64,000 nucleotides of DNA from CANDOC01 sp965261725 (GCA_965261725.1 CBDHDU010000029.1:124001-188000); one strand, 5' to 3'. Counted from the stretch's first letter, positions 33,222-43,266 are shown. Notes: generated by a model not told the origin, from the letters alone. Numbers and translations are program-made.

Positions 33222-34904
33222 TTAAGCTTTGGACTGGATTTTCGCCCAGCTGTCACGCAGGGTAATGGTACGGTTGATGACCAGCTTTTCGTCAGTCGTA
33301 TCAGTGTCAATTGTGAAGTAACCTTCACGTTCGAACTGCCATACGGTGCCTTCCGGCGCATCAGTCAGGGATACTTCCGCCTGAGCATTTTCCAGTACCT
33401 GCAGTGCTTCCGGATTGATGAATTCCTTGAAGTCACGATCTTTGTGACCCATCGGATTTTCATCGGAGAACAGACGGTCATACAGACGGACTTCGGCCGG
33501 ACGGGAATGCTGGGCGCTGACCCAGTGAATCACACCTTTAACCTTACGACCTTCCGGTGCTTTACCCAGAGTATCCGGATCATAGGTGCAACGCAGTTCG
33601 GTGATCTCACCGTTTTCGTCTTTGATAATTTCATCGCAACGCACCACATAGCCGTAACGCAGACGGACTTCACCACCACCGAACAGACGCTTCCAGTGCT
33701 TATTCGGCTTTTCTTCGATAAAGTCTTCACGGTCAATCCAGACTTCACGACTGAACGGTACTTCACGGGTACCCATTTCTTCAATCTGCGGATGAACCGG
33801 TGCAGAGAAGTTTTCAGTCTGACCTTCCGGATAATTAGTAATTACCAGCTTCAGCGGGCGCAGTACCGTCATGGCACGCGGCGCAGCGGCATTCAGTTCT
33901 TCGCGGATGGCGAATTCCAGCATACTGACATCAACGGTACCTTCACTCTTGGTCACGCCAATCATTTCGCAGAAGTTGCGAATCGCTTTCGCCGGAATAC
34001 CACGACGACGCATACCGGACAGGGTTGGCATCCGTGGATCATCCCAACCGTTGACATGCTTTTCGTCCACCAGCTGCTTTAAACGACGCTTGCTGGTTAC
34101 CGTGTAGTTCAGGTTCAGCGGTGCGAATTCGTACTGAGTTGGCTTGGCCGGAACCGGCAGGTTGGCAATAAGCCATTCGTACAGCGGACGGTGGTCGGCA
34201 AACTCCAGGGTGCAGATGGAGTGAGTAATCCCTTCGATGGCATCTTCCTGACCGTGGGCAAAGTCATAGCTCGGGTAGATGCACCATTTGTCACCAGTCT
34301 GGTGGTGGGACTGTTTGCGAATCCGGTATAGCGCCGGATCACGCATATTCATATTCGGGTGTGCCATATCGATTTTGGCACGTAGAATAGCAGTGCCTTC
34401 TTCGAATTCACCGGCACGCATTTTTTCGAACAGCGCGAGGTTTTCATCAACACTGAGGTGGCGGTTTGGTGCTTCAACACCCGGTTCGGTCAGGGTGCCA
34501 CGGTTGGCACTCATGGTTTCCGCATCCTGCTGATCGACGTAGGCTTTGCCTTCACGGATCAGGTGCAGCGCCCATTCATAAAAGGTATCGAAGTAGGAAG
34601 AGGCATAGCGCACTTCACCTTCCCAGTCGAAGCCCAGCCAGCTGACATCGCGGATAATCGCATCCACGTACTCCTGGTCTTCCTTGGCCGGGTTGGTATC
34701 GTCAAAACGCAGGTTGCACTTGCCACCAAAGCGTTGTGCCAAACCAAAGTTCAGACAGATGGATTTGGCATGGCCGATATGCAGGTAACCGTTCGGCTCC
34801 GGCGGAAAGCGGGTATGCACGGAATTGACCCGGCCTTCGGCCAGATCAGCCTCGATAATCTGCTCAATAAAGTTGGCAGGCTTCTCTTTCTCTGTTTCGC
34901 TCAT
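33222..34904 (-). CDS. glnS: glutaminyl-tRNA synthetase
   Basis: 560 residues. HIGH is in PEPNGYLHIGHAKSICLNFG and the KMSKS equivalent in YTVTSKRRLKQLV; the C-terminal beta-barrel anticodon domain includes GVIHWVSAQHSRPAEVRLYD. It charges tRNA-Gln directly, as expected for gammaproteobacteria. Start ATG at 34904. First gene of glnS-cysS. The ppiB and lpxH genes that normally precede it lie 6.5 kb upstream, beyond an IS cluster, in the opposite direction. Confidence 0.97.
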   Translation of the reverse strand: MSETEKEKPANFIEQIIEADLAEGRVNSVHTRFPPEPNGYLHIGHAKSICLNFGLAQRFGGKCNLRFDDTNPAKEDQEYVDAIIRDVSWLGFDWEGEVRYASSYFDTFYEWALHLIREGKAYVDQQDAETMSANRGTLTEPGVEAPNRHLSVDENLALFEKMRAGEFEEGTAILRAKIDMAHPNMNMRDPALYRIRKQSHHQTGDKWCIYPSYDFAHGQEDAIEGITHSICTLEFADHRPLYEWLIANLPVPAKPTQYEFAPLNLNYTVTSKRRLKQLVDEKHVNGWDDPRMPTLSGMRRRGIPAKAIRNFCEMIGVTKSEGTVDVSMLEFAIREELNAAAPRAMTVLRPLKLVITNYPEGQTENFSAPVHPQIEEMGTREVPFSREVWIDREDFIEEKPNKHWKRLFGGGEVRLRYGYVVRCDEIIKDENGEITELRCTYDPDTLGKAPEGRKVKGVIHWVSAQHSRPAEVRLYDRLFSDENPMGHKDRDFKEFINPEALQVLENAQAEVSLTDAPEGTVWQFEREGYFTIDTDTTDEKLVINRTITLRDSWAKIQSKA

Positions 34905-35005
34905 ATCTGTCTGTAGAGTCAGGGGGCTGTGATGGGGTCAGTTTGTAATCAGGCTGAAGCCCGATCAATTAAAACAGAACCACACGGGAAGTATTTGGAT
35001 TTAAA

Positions 35006-35044
35006 GCTGAAGCGCCATAATCTTCAAGATCAACACGCTTCAGC
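35006..35044 (-). terminator. probable terminator ahead of glnS
   Basis: Stem GCTGAAGCG (35006-35014) with CGCTTCAGC (35036-35044). On the minus strand it is followed by TTTAAAT. It is positioned after the small reading frame at 35072-35140 and before glnS. Confidence 0.5.
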
Positions 35045-35071
35045 CCGGCGAACCTGAAATCAGGGTTGAAT

Positions 35072-35140
35072 TCAGATCGTCAGCCACATAACGGCTGCAG
35101 TTGCCAGAAAGGTAATTGTTCCAACCAGAACCTTCCGCAT
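35072..35140 (-). CDS. candidate 22-residue small membrane protein
   Basis: ATG at 35140 preceded by AAGGAG 9 bases upstream. The translation starts MRKVLVGTITFLATAAVMWL and ends TI: two basic residues, then one hydrophobic helix. The strong ribosome site, the positive N-terminus and a terminator hairpin 28 bases downstream support it. It is too short for family recognition. A signal-anchor microprotein or leader is possible. Confidence 0.45.
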   Translation of the reverse strand: MRKVLVGTITFLATAAVMWLTI

Positions 35141-35334
35141 AACTCTAGTACTCCTTACTACGTTGTGCTGGACACATAACAATGCCGGGGACAAAACACC
35201 GGCGTCTCCCTTATTCCCGGAATGCTCCTTTCCCGGAGCCCCCGGTACACGGGAACCAGCAAACGGCTAAGGGTACCACCAAGCCATGCCAACGTACATG
35301 CTCTATGCGGGTATTTCAGCCTTGCGAATGCGGT

Positions 35335-35667
35335 TTAGCGAGCCGCAGGCGGTGTACCGGCAATGCGCTGACATTCCCAACCCCAGCCACGCTGCTTTTC
35401 AACAAACGCATCGGCTTTTCTTTCACAGTAACCCGCCTGGTACTGGGCGCTCCAGAGTACTTCGGTGGTTTGTTGCTGACCGATTTCATATTTGTGGTAA
35501 CGCACTTCACAGGGTACCGGGCTTGGCTGATCGGAGTAAGCCACTTCAATCTGTCGCTCGCTGCCTGCATGGGAACACTGATACCAGTAGGGGCCTTCGG
35601 CCATGGCGGTGCCGGACATTGCTGCACCGGAAGCCAGTGTCAACGCGAATACTGCCAGTTTGCGCAT
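35335..35667 (-). CDS. small periplasmic protein of unknown function
   Basis: 110 residues from the ATG at 35667, with GAGGTG 6 bases upstream (a GTG at 35676 is the alternative). Signal peptide MRKLAVFALTLASGAAMSGT AMA, then a mature part of about 85 residues starting EGPYWYQC with four cysteines (Cys in YQCSHAG, VPCEVRYHK, GYCERKAD, WECQRIAG), suggesting two disulfides. No domain is recognised. Conserved-looking and in ordinary gammaproteobacterial style, unlike the eukaryote-like proteins nearby. It ends 195 bases ahead of the small reading frame. Confidence 0.75.
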   Translation of the reverse strand: MRKLAVFALTLASGAAMSGTAMAEGPYWYQCSHAGSERQIEVAYSDQPSPVPCEVRYHKYEIGQQQTTEVLWSAQYQAGYCERKADAFVEKQRGWGWECQRIAGTPPAAR

Positions 35668-36023
35668 GGAATTCACCTCGTATGTTATAGGTTGTGGTAT
35701 TGAAAACCGTTCGCTCCCGCAGGAGCTGATTATTTTAAAAACTGCACGATATTACCGATCACAAAAGGAAATAACACTATAACTTCGGTTAATAACCAGT
35801 CACTCAACCTTTGACCTGAATCCGTGAGTTCGTGGCCATTGAATTTGCCAAAAAGCCAGTAATAGCAGCATATGTAGGCTAATATTTGCTCATCTAGATT
35901 TTCACCATATAAGTGAATTTTTGTGGAACTAAAATTTGAGCAATCCGACACGGAATTTTATACTCCGGCAGCGGGTCTGTGCTTTGTCGGTGATGCCCTG
36001 AACAAGAAAACATCTTTAAAAAA

Positions 36024-37398
36024 GGCTCTTCAGGCATATCTGTGGGTAAACAGAAACGAATTTTGAGGGTAGAAGCACCAGCGGCTGACTTCTGGTAATT
36101 TTTTTGTTTGCAGACAAAAAAGAACAAGAAGCGCGCTGATGCTGATAAAAACTATCCTCAATAAAGTTCATAAACTCAAGTCTTTTGTTTATCAGGATGT
36201 AAAACTCGGCTTCTACCAGGGCTCTGAAGTATTCAATGTGACTGTGGCTCCACGGAAGAACAGTCATGCTATCTGCTCAGGATGCAAAAAAGCTGCTCCG
36301 GGCTATGACCGCCTTGCTGAGCGTCGCTTCGAATTCGTTCCCCTCTGGGGCATCAGGGTTTTTCTGCTCTACAGAATGCGTCGGGTTGAATGCAAGACAT
36401 GTGGCGTAAAGGTTGAACAGGTTCCATGGGCGGATGGCAAGAAAGAACTTACCAAAGTCTACATGCAGTTTTTGGCAAACTGGGCCCGAAAGCTCTCGTG
36501 GAAAGAGGTGGCCTGCATTTTCAATACCTCATGGGAGAAGGTCTTTCATGCTGTTGAGTATGTGGTTGAATGGGGCAAAGCACATCGCCCTCTCGACAAT
36601 ATCAAGGCCATTGGTGTGGATGAGGTGGCGTATCAAACAGGCCATAAATACCTGACTGTGGTTTACCAGATCGACCGTGACAACACACGACTGTTGTGGG
36701 TTGGACAGGAGCGAACCGAAGCCACCATTCGCAGTTTCTTCTCATTCTTTGGTGCACAGAGAAGCCAGCAGTTGAAGTATGTCTGCTCTGACATGTGGCA
36801 GCCCTACGTGAAAGCGATTGCGGAGTATGCCAGCCAGGCGCTGCATATTCTGGATCGTTTCCATATTGTTGCCATGCTGAACAAGGCCATTGATGAAGTC
36901 AGAGCCTCAGAGCACAAACAGCTTCAGGCAGCCGGATATGAACCTGTTCTGAAAAAAACTCGCTGGTGCCTACTCAAGAGAAAAGAGAACCTGACCGAGA
37001 AAGAAGAGATCAAGCTAAACACAGTGCTCCAGTACAACCTGAAAAGTGTCAGGGGTTACCTGCTCAGAGAAGAGTTCCAGGTTTTCTGGGACTACATTTC
37101 ACCACACTGGGCAGGAAAGTATCTGGATCGGTGGTGCACAAGAGTCATGCGATCAAAGATAGAGCCAATGAAGAAAGTGGCTAAAACTGTTCGGCGACAT
37201 AAGCCGCTTATCCTGAACTGGTTCAGGGCAAAAAAGGCATTTTCCAGCGGAATTGTTGAGGGGCTGAATACCAAGATAAAACTCACTACGAGAAAATCGT
37301 ATGGATTCAGAACCTATAAATGTGCAGAAATTGCTTTATATCATGCGCTTGGCAAGCTGCCTGAACCAGAAACTACCCACAGATTTTGCTGACGAGGC
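36024..37398 (+). mobile_element. ISL3-family element 2, complete
   Basis: 1375 bp. Ends GGCTCTTCAGGCATATCTGT and the complement of GCCTCGTCAGCAAAATCTGT, inverted with about 80% match. Perfect 8-bp AT-rich direct repeats TTAAAAAA (36016-36023 and 37399-37406), as expected for ISL3. Different from ISL3 element 1. Confidence 0.95.
36139..37392 (+). CDS. ISL3 family transposase, element 2
   Basis: 417 residues, intact. N-terminal zinc ribbon (ICSGCKKAAPGYD and VECKTCGVKVEQVPW), DDE motifs IKAIGVDEVAYQTGH, LKYVCSDMWQPYVKAIAE with HILDRFHIV, and SSGIVEGLNTKIKLTTRKSYG at the end. Probably active. Confidence 0.95.
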   Translation: MLIKTILNKVHKLKSFVYQDVKLGFYQGSEVFNVTVAPRKNSHAICSGCKKAAPGYDRLAERRFEFVPLWGIRVFLLYRMRRVECKTCGVKVEQVPWADGKKELTKVYMQFLANWARKLSWKEVACIFNTSWEKVFHAVEYVVEWGKAHRPLDNIKAIGVDEVAYQTGHKYLTVVYQIDRDNTRLLWVGQERTEATIRSFFSFFGAQRSQQLKYVCSDMWQPYVKAIAEYASQALHILDRFHIVAMLNKAIDEVRASEHKQLQAAGYEPVLKKTRWCLLKRKENLTEKEEIKLNTVLQYNLKSVRGYLLREEFQVFWDYISPHWAGKYLDRWCTRVMRSKIEPMKKVAKTVRRHKPLILNWFRAKKAFSSGIVEGLNTKIKLTTRKSYGFRTYKCAEIALYHALGKLPEPETTHRFC

Positions 37399-37814
37399 TT
37401 AAAAAAGTCATTGCGTTCTATCAAGAAGCGCCATGGCATCCCTAATATTGATCTGGTTCGAGCTTTTATCGGCCTGTTGGCCTTAGGCAAAACTGATTTT
37501 GATGCCATTGATAATTATCGCCATGATGATTGGTTCAAGCGCAGCATGGGCATTAAGCAAATGCCGTCTGCCAGCCGGCTTCGCCAGCGTTTTAATGAAG
37601 ATGCCACCCAACTGATTCCGTTAATTGAAGAAGCGCTTCCCGAACTGTTGTTGGAACTGGGCGCGCCGATCTCTCCGCTTTCAAAAGAACTGGATCACCT
37701 TCAGCATATCCCACTGGATATAGACGTTACTCCGCAAGATAACAGCAGAACCCAAAAAGAAGGTTCTCAGTGGACATACAAACACTTCCATGGCTTCGCC
37801 CCGATTATGTCTTA

Positions 37815-38913
37815 TACCTGAGTGAATTCAAGATGCCGGATTTAACCGCTGGAAATTATCGTTAATCCTGCTGCCCAAGGAAGAACCGATTTCGGGCAAT
37901 GTCACGTCCAGAAAATGATTAATCTTTTCCCGGAATTCTTTTGCCTGAGCGAAGTATTCATTATTCCGGGCATACTCATTCATCACCTTCCATAATCGCT
38001 CAATGGGGTTCAGGTTTGGACTGTAAGGGGGGAGGTAATGAAGCTTTATTCCCAGCTCTTCCGCCTCTTTCACTACCTCCTGTGAACGATGGTAACCGGC
38101 ACCATCAAGCACCATGTGAATAACGTTCATGGATGAATAGTTATCCCGAACTTTCTTGAAAAACTCGGTAACCGCTTCACTGTTAACCGTATCAAATTGA
38201 CCGAAAACAGCAGCTTCAATATTGTCCAGATCAATCGCACCGATAATGTTCAGCCGAGTACGGCTACCTGTCGTATTAATGATTTTATCAATCCCTTTTC
38301 GAATCCACCCGGAAGTGATTTTGGTCGCTTGTGTCGGGTGTACCGCATCCATGAATAGTATCACCTCGTCCTCTGGTAGCGTGGCTTTCAAGGCTTCATA
38401 GTGCTCCACAAAACCAGCCTGCTTATCAACATCAGCCTTGTGCGGTACGCCCTTTGGCTTTTTGTAGGTAAAGCCTTTTTGGTGCAGCCACTTGTTCAGG
38501 CCTGATACGGTATATTTGATACCCCAGCGATCGGTAATATAGGCGACGATCTGATGGACGTGTGCGTAAGTATATTCAGAAAGGTGTTCGACCAGTTGCC
38601 GAGTTTGCTCATCACTCAGGCGGCTTTCACTCCCCCCGTTCTCCGGCCTGAGCTTTTCCTTTTCCAGATAGGCGTCCAGATGGCGACAAATAGTGTATTC
38701 ACTTTTTCTCAATGCCTGAGCGATAGCAGACGGTGACCACCCTTCAGACCTGAGCAAAACAGCCTTGATACGATCACATTCCCGTGCATCTCGCGATGTT
38801 TTGTGGCGAGATTCCAAGGCTACTTTTTGTTGGGCTGTCAGGGTGATTTTCGGCATGTTCGTACAATGTTGAAAATCGGCTGGAAAATCAAGCAACTTCA
38901 ATGATCATGGGTA
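37815..38913 (-). mobile_element. IS630-family element, copy 2, complete
   Basis: 1099 bp, ends TACCTGAGTGAA (37815) and CATGGGTA (38913), TA duplicated at 37813-37814 and 38914-38915. Inserted in IS1380 copy 2; copy 1 of IS1380 shows the empty site. Confidence 0.95.
37828..38856 (-). CDS. IS630 family transposase, copy 2
   Basis: 342 residues from ATG 38856 (MPKITLTAQQKVALESR). N-terminal helix-turn-helix (SPSAIAQALRKSEYTICRHL), then a second winged-helix region, then the DDE domain: ILFMDAVHPTQATK, VIHMVLDGAGYHRSQ, YSPNLNPIERLWKVMNE. Identical in protein sequence to copy 3. A longer frame to 38901 adds 15 residues without family support. Confidence 0.95.
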   Translation of the reverse strand: MPKITLTAQQKVALESRHKTSRDARECDRIKAVLLRSEGWSPSAIAQALRKSEYTICRHLDAYLEKEKLRPENGGSESRLSDEQTRQLVEHLSEYTYAHVHQIVAYITDRWGIKYTVSGLNKWLHQKGFTYKKPKGVPHKADVDKQAGFVEHYEALKATLPEDEVILFMDAVHPTQATKITSGWIRKGIDKIINTTGSRTRLNIIGAIDLDNIEAAVFGQFDTVNSEAVTEFFKKVRDNYSSMNVIHMVLDGAGYHRSQEVVKEAEELGIKLHYLPPYSPNLNPIERLWKVMNEYARNNEYFAQAKEFREKINHFLDVTLPEIGSSLGSRINDNFQRLNPAS

Positions 38914-39807
38914 TATGTAGGGAAAGAAGGATGGTGCATAGGAGCTGAGCTTCGCCCTGGCTCACAACATTCCCAGAATGATTTTGTACCTTTCCTGAAC
39001 ACGGTATTGCACAGACTTCGTCGCGTAACCCGGACCTCGGTATTACTGCGACTCGACAGCGGGCATGACGCAGAAGACACTCGCAGAGAGATAGCGGATC
39101 ACAGCAATGTTGATCACATAATCAAGCTCAATCCACGCAAGCAATATACCGTTACTGCCTGGCTGCCAACCTTTGAGGAAAAAGGCGTGCAGTGGGATGA
39201 GCTTCGCCCTGGAAAAACCTGTGCGACACTCTCGATCATCCATGAAACCGACTACGGCCAACAACGGCTTATTATCCGTATTATCAAGCGTACTACCGAC
39301 TCGGTTGGTCAGTATTTTTTAGCACCGGACTACGAGCTGGAGGGTTGGTGGACGACACTAGATGAGGCTGAATATAGTGATGATAATGTCATATTGCTTT
39401 ATGAAGATCATGCGACCAGCGAACAGTTTCACAGTGAGTTCAAGACTGACATGGATCTTGAAAGACTGCCTTCAGGAAAATTTGATACCAATGATCTTGT
39501 AATGTGCCTTGGTGCGGTGGCTTACAACATTTTACGTTACATGGGGCAAACCTGCCTGACCGGCCCTAAATCACCTGTTCGTCACAAAGCGCAGCGTCGT
39601 AGAATTAAGACAGTTATGCAGGAACTGATCTACCAGTCAGCGCGATTATTAGAACGAGGTCGTCAGTTTATTCTGCGTTTTGGTCGTCACAGTCCCGGAT
39701 TATCCGCCTTCATGGGGCTCTTTCCTGAAAAACAGCTCTGTTAGCTGATCCTATTCTTTTAACGGTTGAATGGAGAGATGCTGCTTATGCTGGCAGGATT
39801 TCATTCA

Positions 39808-41115
39808 CAATACTCTGGACACTTTCATGCAGCGATAGCACCATAGCTGCTGAACTCCTGATATGCGCCCATGACTTTTCTATCATTCATGGTCAATCCT
39901 AACTTTTCAAAAACTCTGCACATCAAGTGTTGGTTGAACAAACGACGTTTCCAGCTCGTAATTGAGATCACCGTTTTGCCTGTGGTACCTTTTTCTTCCC
40001 GGTCAGCCAGTTTGAGCAGATTAAGGGCAGAGAATGAAGCATTAATCTGAGTATGAATCGCCTGCTTATTACATGACTGGCAATCTATCAGGCCTGTATA
40101 TTGCTTGGCATCCCGGAATACAAACTCAATTTGAAAGCGAGCTTTGTAATATTTGACGATAGTCATTGCGTCCAGCCCTGTATCTGTTGAGTAAATCAGG
40201 GCTATGCCTATCTTGTTTTTTCGCTGCACCCTCAGCATCACAACCCGAATGTGACGCTTCAGGCATTTGGAATGAACGATGGCAGTATAAACCTCTTCTC
40301 CGGCTTCTAACTGACCTACGTGTTCAAACCGGTTCAAGTCTTTTTCGAGATTCACTTTGCCGTCGTAAAGTTTTGGACGACCTTGCCCTGAGTATGAGCC
40401 GTTATAGAGCCACTTCAGGTCGGCATCTGTTCTTAACTTCCCAACAATCTGTAAACCCGCAGCAAGGACTGCGGACACGAATTTTTCCTTGAAATAGTAG
40501 GCGTCCACAGCCAGATAGATTACCCCCATAGCAAGAAGATCTCCGGCCAGTTTCAAAACTTGCTCAGCGTAAAGGTCAACACGGGTTTTATCTTTCTCGT
40601 CCAGCGTCTGCCGGGCATCAAGCGCATAAGCCGTATTGGACTGCAAATCAACAACACCAAGCAAAGATAGCTCAAGCCCTCGCTCTGATTGACCTGTGCA
40701 ACCACGCCAAAACATGCCAAGGCCATCGGTCTTCTTGCCACTTTTGGTCATAAAGCTGGCATCGAGCGCTGCGATTTTCTCTTTGGACGTTAACAGTACG
40801 CCGGACAGCATCAGGCAGTTGAGTTTGAAAAAATCGAAGGTCCGGCGATACCAGCGTCTGAATCGTTTTTCACTCATGGAGGAGCAAACGGCTCATGTTG
40901 CAGAAAGTGGCTTTACCCTGAACGATAATGAGCGTGATAAGCAATTGGAAGATGAATGTTTTTTGGGGCTTTTTGACCTTGGACATCTTGCCCAGAGCGG
41001 TCTTTACTATGTTATCCATGAGAGGAAAGTGGCAGCGAGCATAGAGGGTTTGGCTTCTCTATTATCGCTATTTTCTCTCATGGTCACTTTCGTCTGAAAA
41101 CTGTCCACAGTATTG
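39808..41115 (-). mobile_element. IS4-type element A
   Basis: 1308 bp with inverted ends CAATACTCTGGACACTTTCA and the complement of CAATACTGTGGACAGTTTTC. 5-bp direct repeats ATTCA (39803-39807 and 41116-41120). Nested in the non-coding 3' part of IS1380 copy 2. The 5-bp target repeat suggests the ISH3 side of the IS4 superfamily; family not certain. Confidence 0.9.
39825..41019 (-). pseudogene. IS4-type transposase A, frameshifted near its N-terminus
   Basis: Compared with copy B, the reading from ATG 41019 (MDNIVKTALGKMSKV) is shifted by one extra base near 40885. The main frame 39825-40877 (350 codons from MSEKRFRRWYRRTF) is clean and has AALDASFMTKSGKKTDGLGM, IYLAVDAYYFKEKF and RFQIEFVFRDAKQYTGL, the DDE motifs. 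A shortened protein could still be made from the inner ATG; full activity is doubtful. Confidence 0.8.
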
Positions 41116-41375
41116 ATTCATATTCAGGGTTGAAATTCCCCAACATCATTTAAATACATGCTGATTTTTTTGACTTTGCTTTACCATTCTCTGGCAAGTT
41201 TCAAAAAAACATAACCCTATTCTGTAGGTTTGAATCCATGGGATGAAAAAGCTTCTCTATAATCAAGAAGTCACGGATTCAGGTTTGAATGAATATTTTC
41301 GACGGGAAAAATGGTACTCGCCCTCCGGACAATGTAAAATTGCCCTTTTTCTAGACGTGATAACAGGCACCGCTC

Positions 41376-41870
41376 ATGGTCATTCTTCATACCAGTTTCG
41401 GCGATATCAAACTGGAACTCGACGCGGGAAAAGCACCCAAAACTGTAGCTAATTTTATTAACTACGTTAAAAAGGGTCATTACGATGGCACTATTTTCCA
41501 CCGCGTTATTGATGGCTTTATGATCCAGGGCGGCGGTTATGCCCCGGGTATGGATGAAAAGAGCACCGACGCTCCTATCGAAAACGAAGCTGATAACGGT
41601 CTGAAAAACAGTGCCGGCACTGTTGCCATGGCTCGTACCATGGACCCGCATTCTGCCAGCGCCCAGTTTTTCATTAACGTGGCTGACAACGACTTCCTGA
41701 ACCACACCGCCAAGACTCAGCAAGGCTGGGGCTACGCAGTATTCGGCAAAGTGGTTGAAGGTATGGACGTCGTTGAAAAGCTCAAGAGCATCCGCACCGG
41801 CAACTTCGGTTACCATCAGGACGTTCCGACTGAAGATATTCTGATCGAATCTGCAGAAGTTGTGGAGTAA
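41376..41870 (+). CDS. ppiB: cytoplasmic peptidyl-prolyl cis-trans isomerase B (cyclophilin)
   Basis: 164 residues, no signal peptide. Cyclophilin motifs: HYDGTIFHRVIDGFMIQGGG and SASAQFFINVADNDFLN. It speeds proline isomerisation in folding. The IS1380 right end lies 92 bases upstream, so its native promoter is short or replaced; an AT-rich TGTAAAAT at about 41332 could serve as -10. lpxH follows by 6 bases, forming an operon. Confidence 0.95.
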   Translation: MVILHTSFGDIKLELDAGKAPKTVANFINYVKKGHYDGTIFHRVIDGFMIQGGGYAPGMDEKSTDAPIENEADNGLKNSAGTVAMARTMDPHSASAQFFINVADNDFLNHTAKTQQGWGYAVFGKVVEGMDVVEKLKSIRTGNFGYHQDVPTEDILIESAEVVE

Positions 41871-41876
41871 GCAGAT

Positions 41877-42596
41877 TTGACGGTCCACTTTATCTCGGAC
41901 TTGCATCTGCACCCGAATCGCCCGGATATCTTCCGGGCTTTTCGGGATTACATGTCTCAGACCGCCCCCCAAGCTGACAGCCTTTATATTCTCGGTGATT
42001 TTTTCGAATACTGGATTGGCGATGACAGCATCGACGATTTCCAGCAGCAGGTGATTGATTGCCTGAAAGCTTATACCGATACCGGGAAGCAGCTTTATTT
42101 TTTACATGGAAACCGGGATTTTCTGGTTGGTAACGGCTTTGCCAAGGCCTGCAACTGTGAACTGCTGGCTGACCCGACAACAATTAAGTTCGGCAATGAA
42201 ACCGTTGTTATCAGCCATGGCGATATGCTTTGCACGACAGATGAAAAATATATGCGTTTTCGCCGGATCGTTCGCAACCGCTTAGTTCAGGACACCTTTC
42301 TTTCTCTGCCTCGTTTTGTCCGCCAACGTATTGCCAGAAAACTGCGCCAGCAGAGCCGCACGGCAAACAGCCGTAAGGATTATCGTTTTCTTGATGTTAC
42401 ACCGGATGCTGTTGATCAGCTGTTGCAGGAAGAGCAGGCAACAGCTTTGATTCACGGCCATACCCATCGCGCTAAAGTACATACAACCGGAATACCCGGC
42501 ACCAGACGCATTGTATTGGGAGACTGGAACAAAAGCGGCTGGTACCTGGCATACAATGACGAACAAGACTTCAAGCTGCACTCATTCACAATATGA
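41877..42596 (+). CDS. lpxH: UDP-2,3-diacylglucosamine diphosphatase LpxH
   Basis: 239 residues with a TTG start at 41877, 6 bases after ppiB; GGAG lies about 11 bases upstream, within the end of ppiB. Metallophosphoesterase motifs: FISDLHLHP, YILGDFFEYWIGDD, FLHGNRDFLVG, VISHGDMLCT and LIHGHTHRAKVH. It cleaves UDP-2,3-diacylglucosamine to lipid X in lipid A synthesis at the inner membrane. Its 3' end overlaps the converging DUF917 remnant by 11 bases. Confidence 0.95.
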   Translation: MTVHFISDLHLHPNRPDIFRAFRDYMSQTAPQADSLYILGDFFEYWIGDDSIDDFQQQVIDCLKAYTDTGKQLYFLHGNRDFLVGNGFAKACNCELLADPTTIKFGNETVVISHGDMLCTTDEKYMRFRRIVRNRLVQDTFLSLPRFVRQRIARKLRQQSRTANSRKDYRFLDVTPDAVDQLLQEEQATALIHGHTHRAKVHTTGIPGTRRIVLGDWNKSGWYLAYNDEQDFKLHSFTI

Positions 42597-43266
42597 TGCA
42601 GTTTTTGGTTTTTTCCTGCCGTTGCTGATATTCAGTGCAGATGGATTCACCCTCTTCACGAGGGTTTTCCATAACCTTCATTTCAATATCATCAAGCCCC
42701 AACTCTTTAGGACCCGCAAGTTTTGCAGCAATACCATGACGATAGTGTCTCGGTGACGGCGCTGTAATTACCGCAACCCGCAAACCGATCTGCAATTCAT
42801 CAACAAAGATGCCACGCCCGGTGTCAGCGTCGATAATACAGACGAGATCAGGTACTGTTGCTTCAACGTTATCATCAATACTGCACATCAGATTTTCGTT
42901 CTTGAACTTTACTTTAGCCTTGGATTTTTTCTTGAGAGGATCCTGAGATTCAATCGTCACCTCACCAATCACCTGAATGCCCGTTCTCCTCAATACATCC
43001 TGAATCACACCCGTAATCAATTTGCGTCCCTTCATCACATCAACCAGCTCATCTACCGGGTTTTTCTTTTCAGCACGGGCATTGTGCAAACAGGCCCCTA
43101 TCCGCCAGGCCAGACTATAAGAATGCTGAACACACTGCGTCTGCAACTGCTGTTTATTGGGGTGTGAGCGGGAATTGATGTAGGAAAAACGACTACCGTG
43201 AGCTACTTTCATCAAATCATAAGTACCCGGATAATAGTTTTCATATATTGAATGCTTATTCAGCAT
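42586..43266 (-). pseudogene. DUF917 (hydantoinase-associated) gene, C-terminal half
   Basis: 226 codons. VQHSYSLAWRIGACLHNAR, GRKLITGVIQDVLRRTG, NENLMCSIDDNVEATVPDLV, DADTGRGIFVDELQIG and AKLAGPKELGLDD match the C-terminal domain of DUF917 proteins. The N-terminal half is at 45698-46444 on the same strand, separated by an IS630-type and an ISKra4 element. Without the N-terminal half it is surely non-functional. A tail of 30 residues ends in KTKNCIIL. Confidence 0.7.

Larger units (their letters stand above)
35923..39744 (+). pseudogene. IS1380 family transposase, copy 2, split twice
   Basis: GTG at 35923. Segments 35923-36023, 37407-37814 and 38916-39744 together match copy 1 almost base for base (for example LLALGKTDF here, LLILGKTDF in copy 1). 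Interrupted by ISL3 copy 2 after about 34 codons and by IS630 copy 2 after the APIMSY segment. No frameshift outside the insertions. Confidence 0.95.
35815..41283 (+). mobile_element. IS1380-family element, copy 2, hosting three other insertion sequences
   Basis: Inverted ends CCTGAATCCGTG (35815) and CACGGATTCAGG (41283), with 5-bp direct repeats TTTGA (35810-35814 and 41284-41288). It contains ISL3 copy 2, IS630 copy 2 and an IS4-type element. Subtracting these with their target repeats leaves 1672 bp. It lies between glnS and ppiB, 92 bases before the ppiB start. Confidence 0.95.

Noticed and set aside
32439..34082. Plus-strand open frame of 547 codons
   Set aside because: Antisense of cysS and glnS, crossing both; no recognisable protein features.
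35182..35703. Plus-strand open frames opposite the small periplasmic protein
   Set aside because: The minus-strand frame has a signal peptide, paired cysteines and a ribosome site; these do not.
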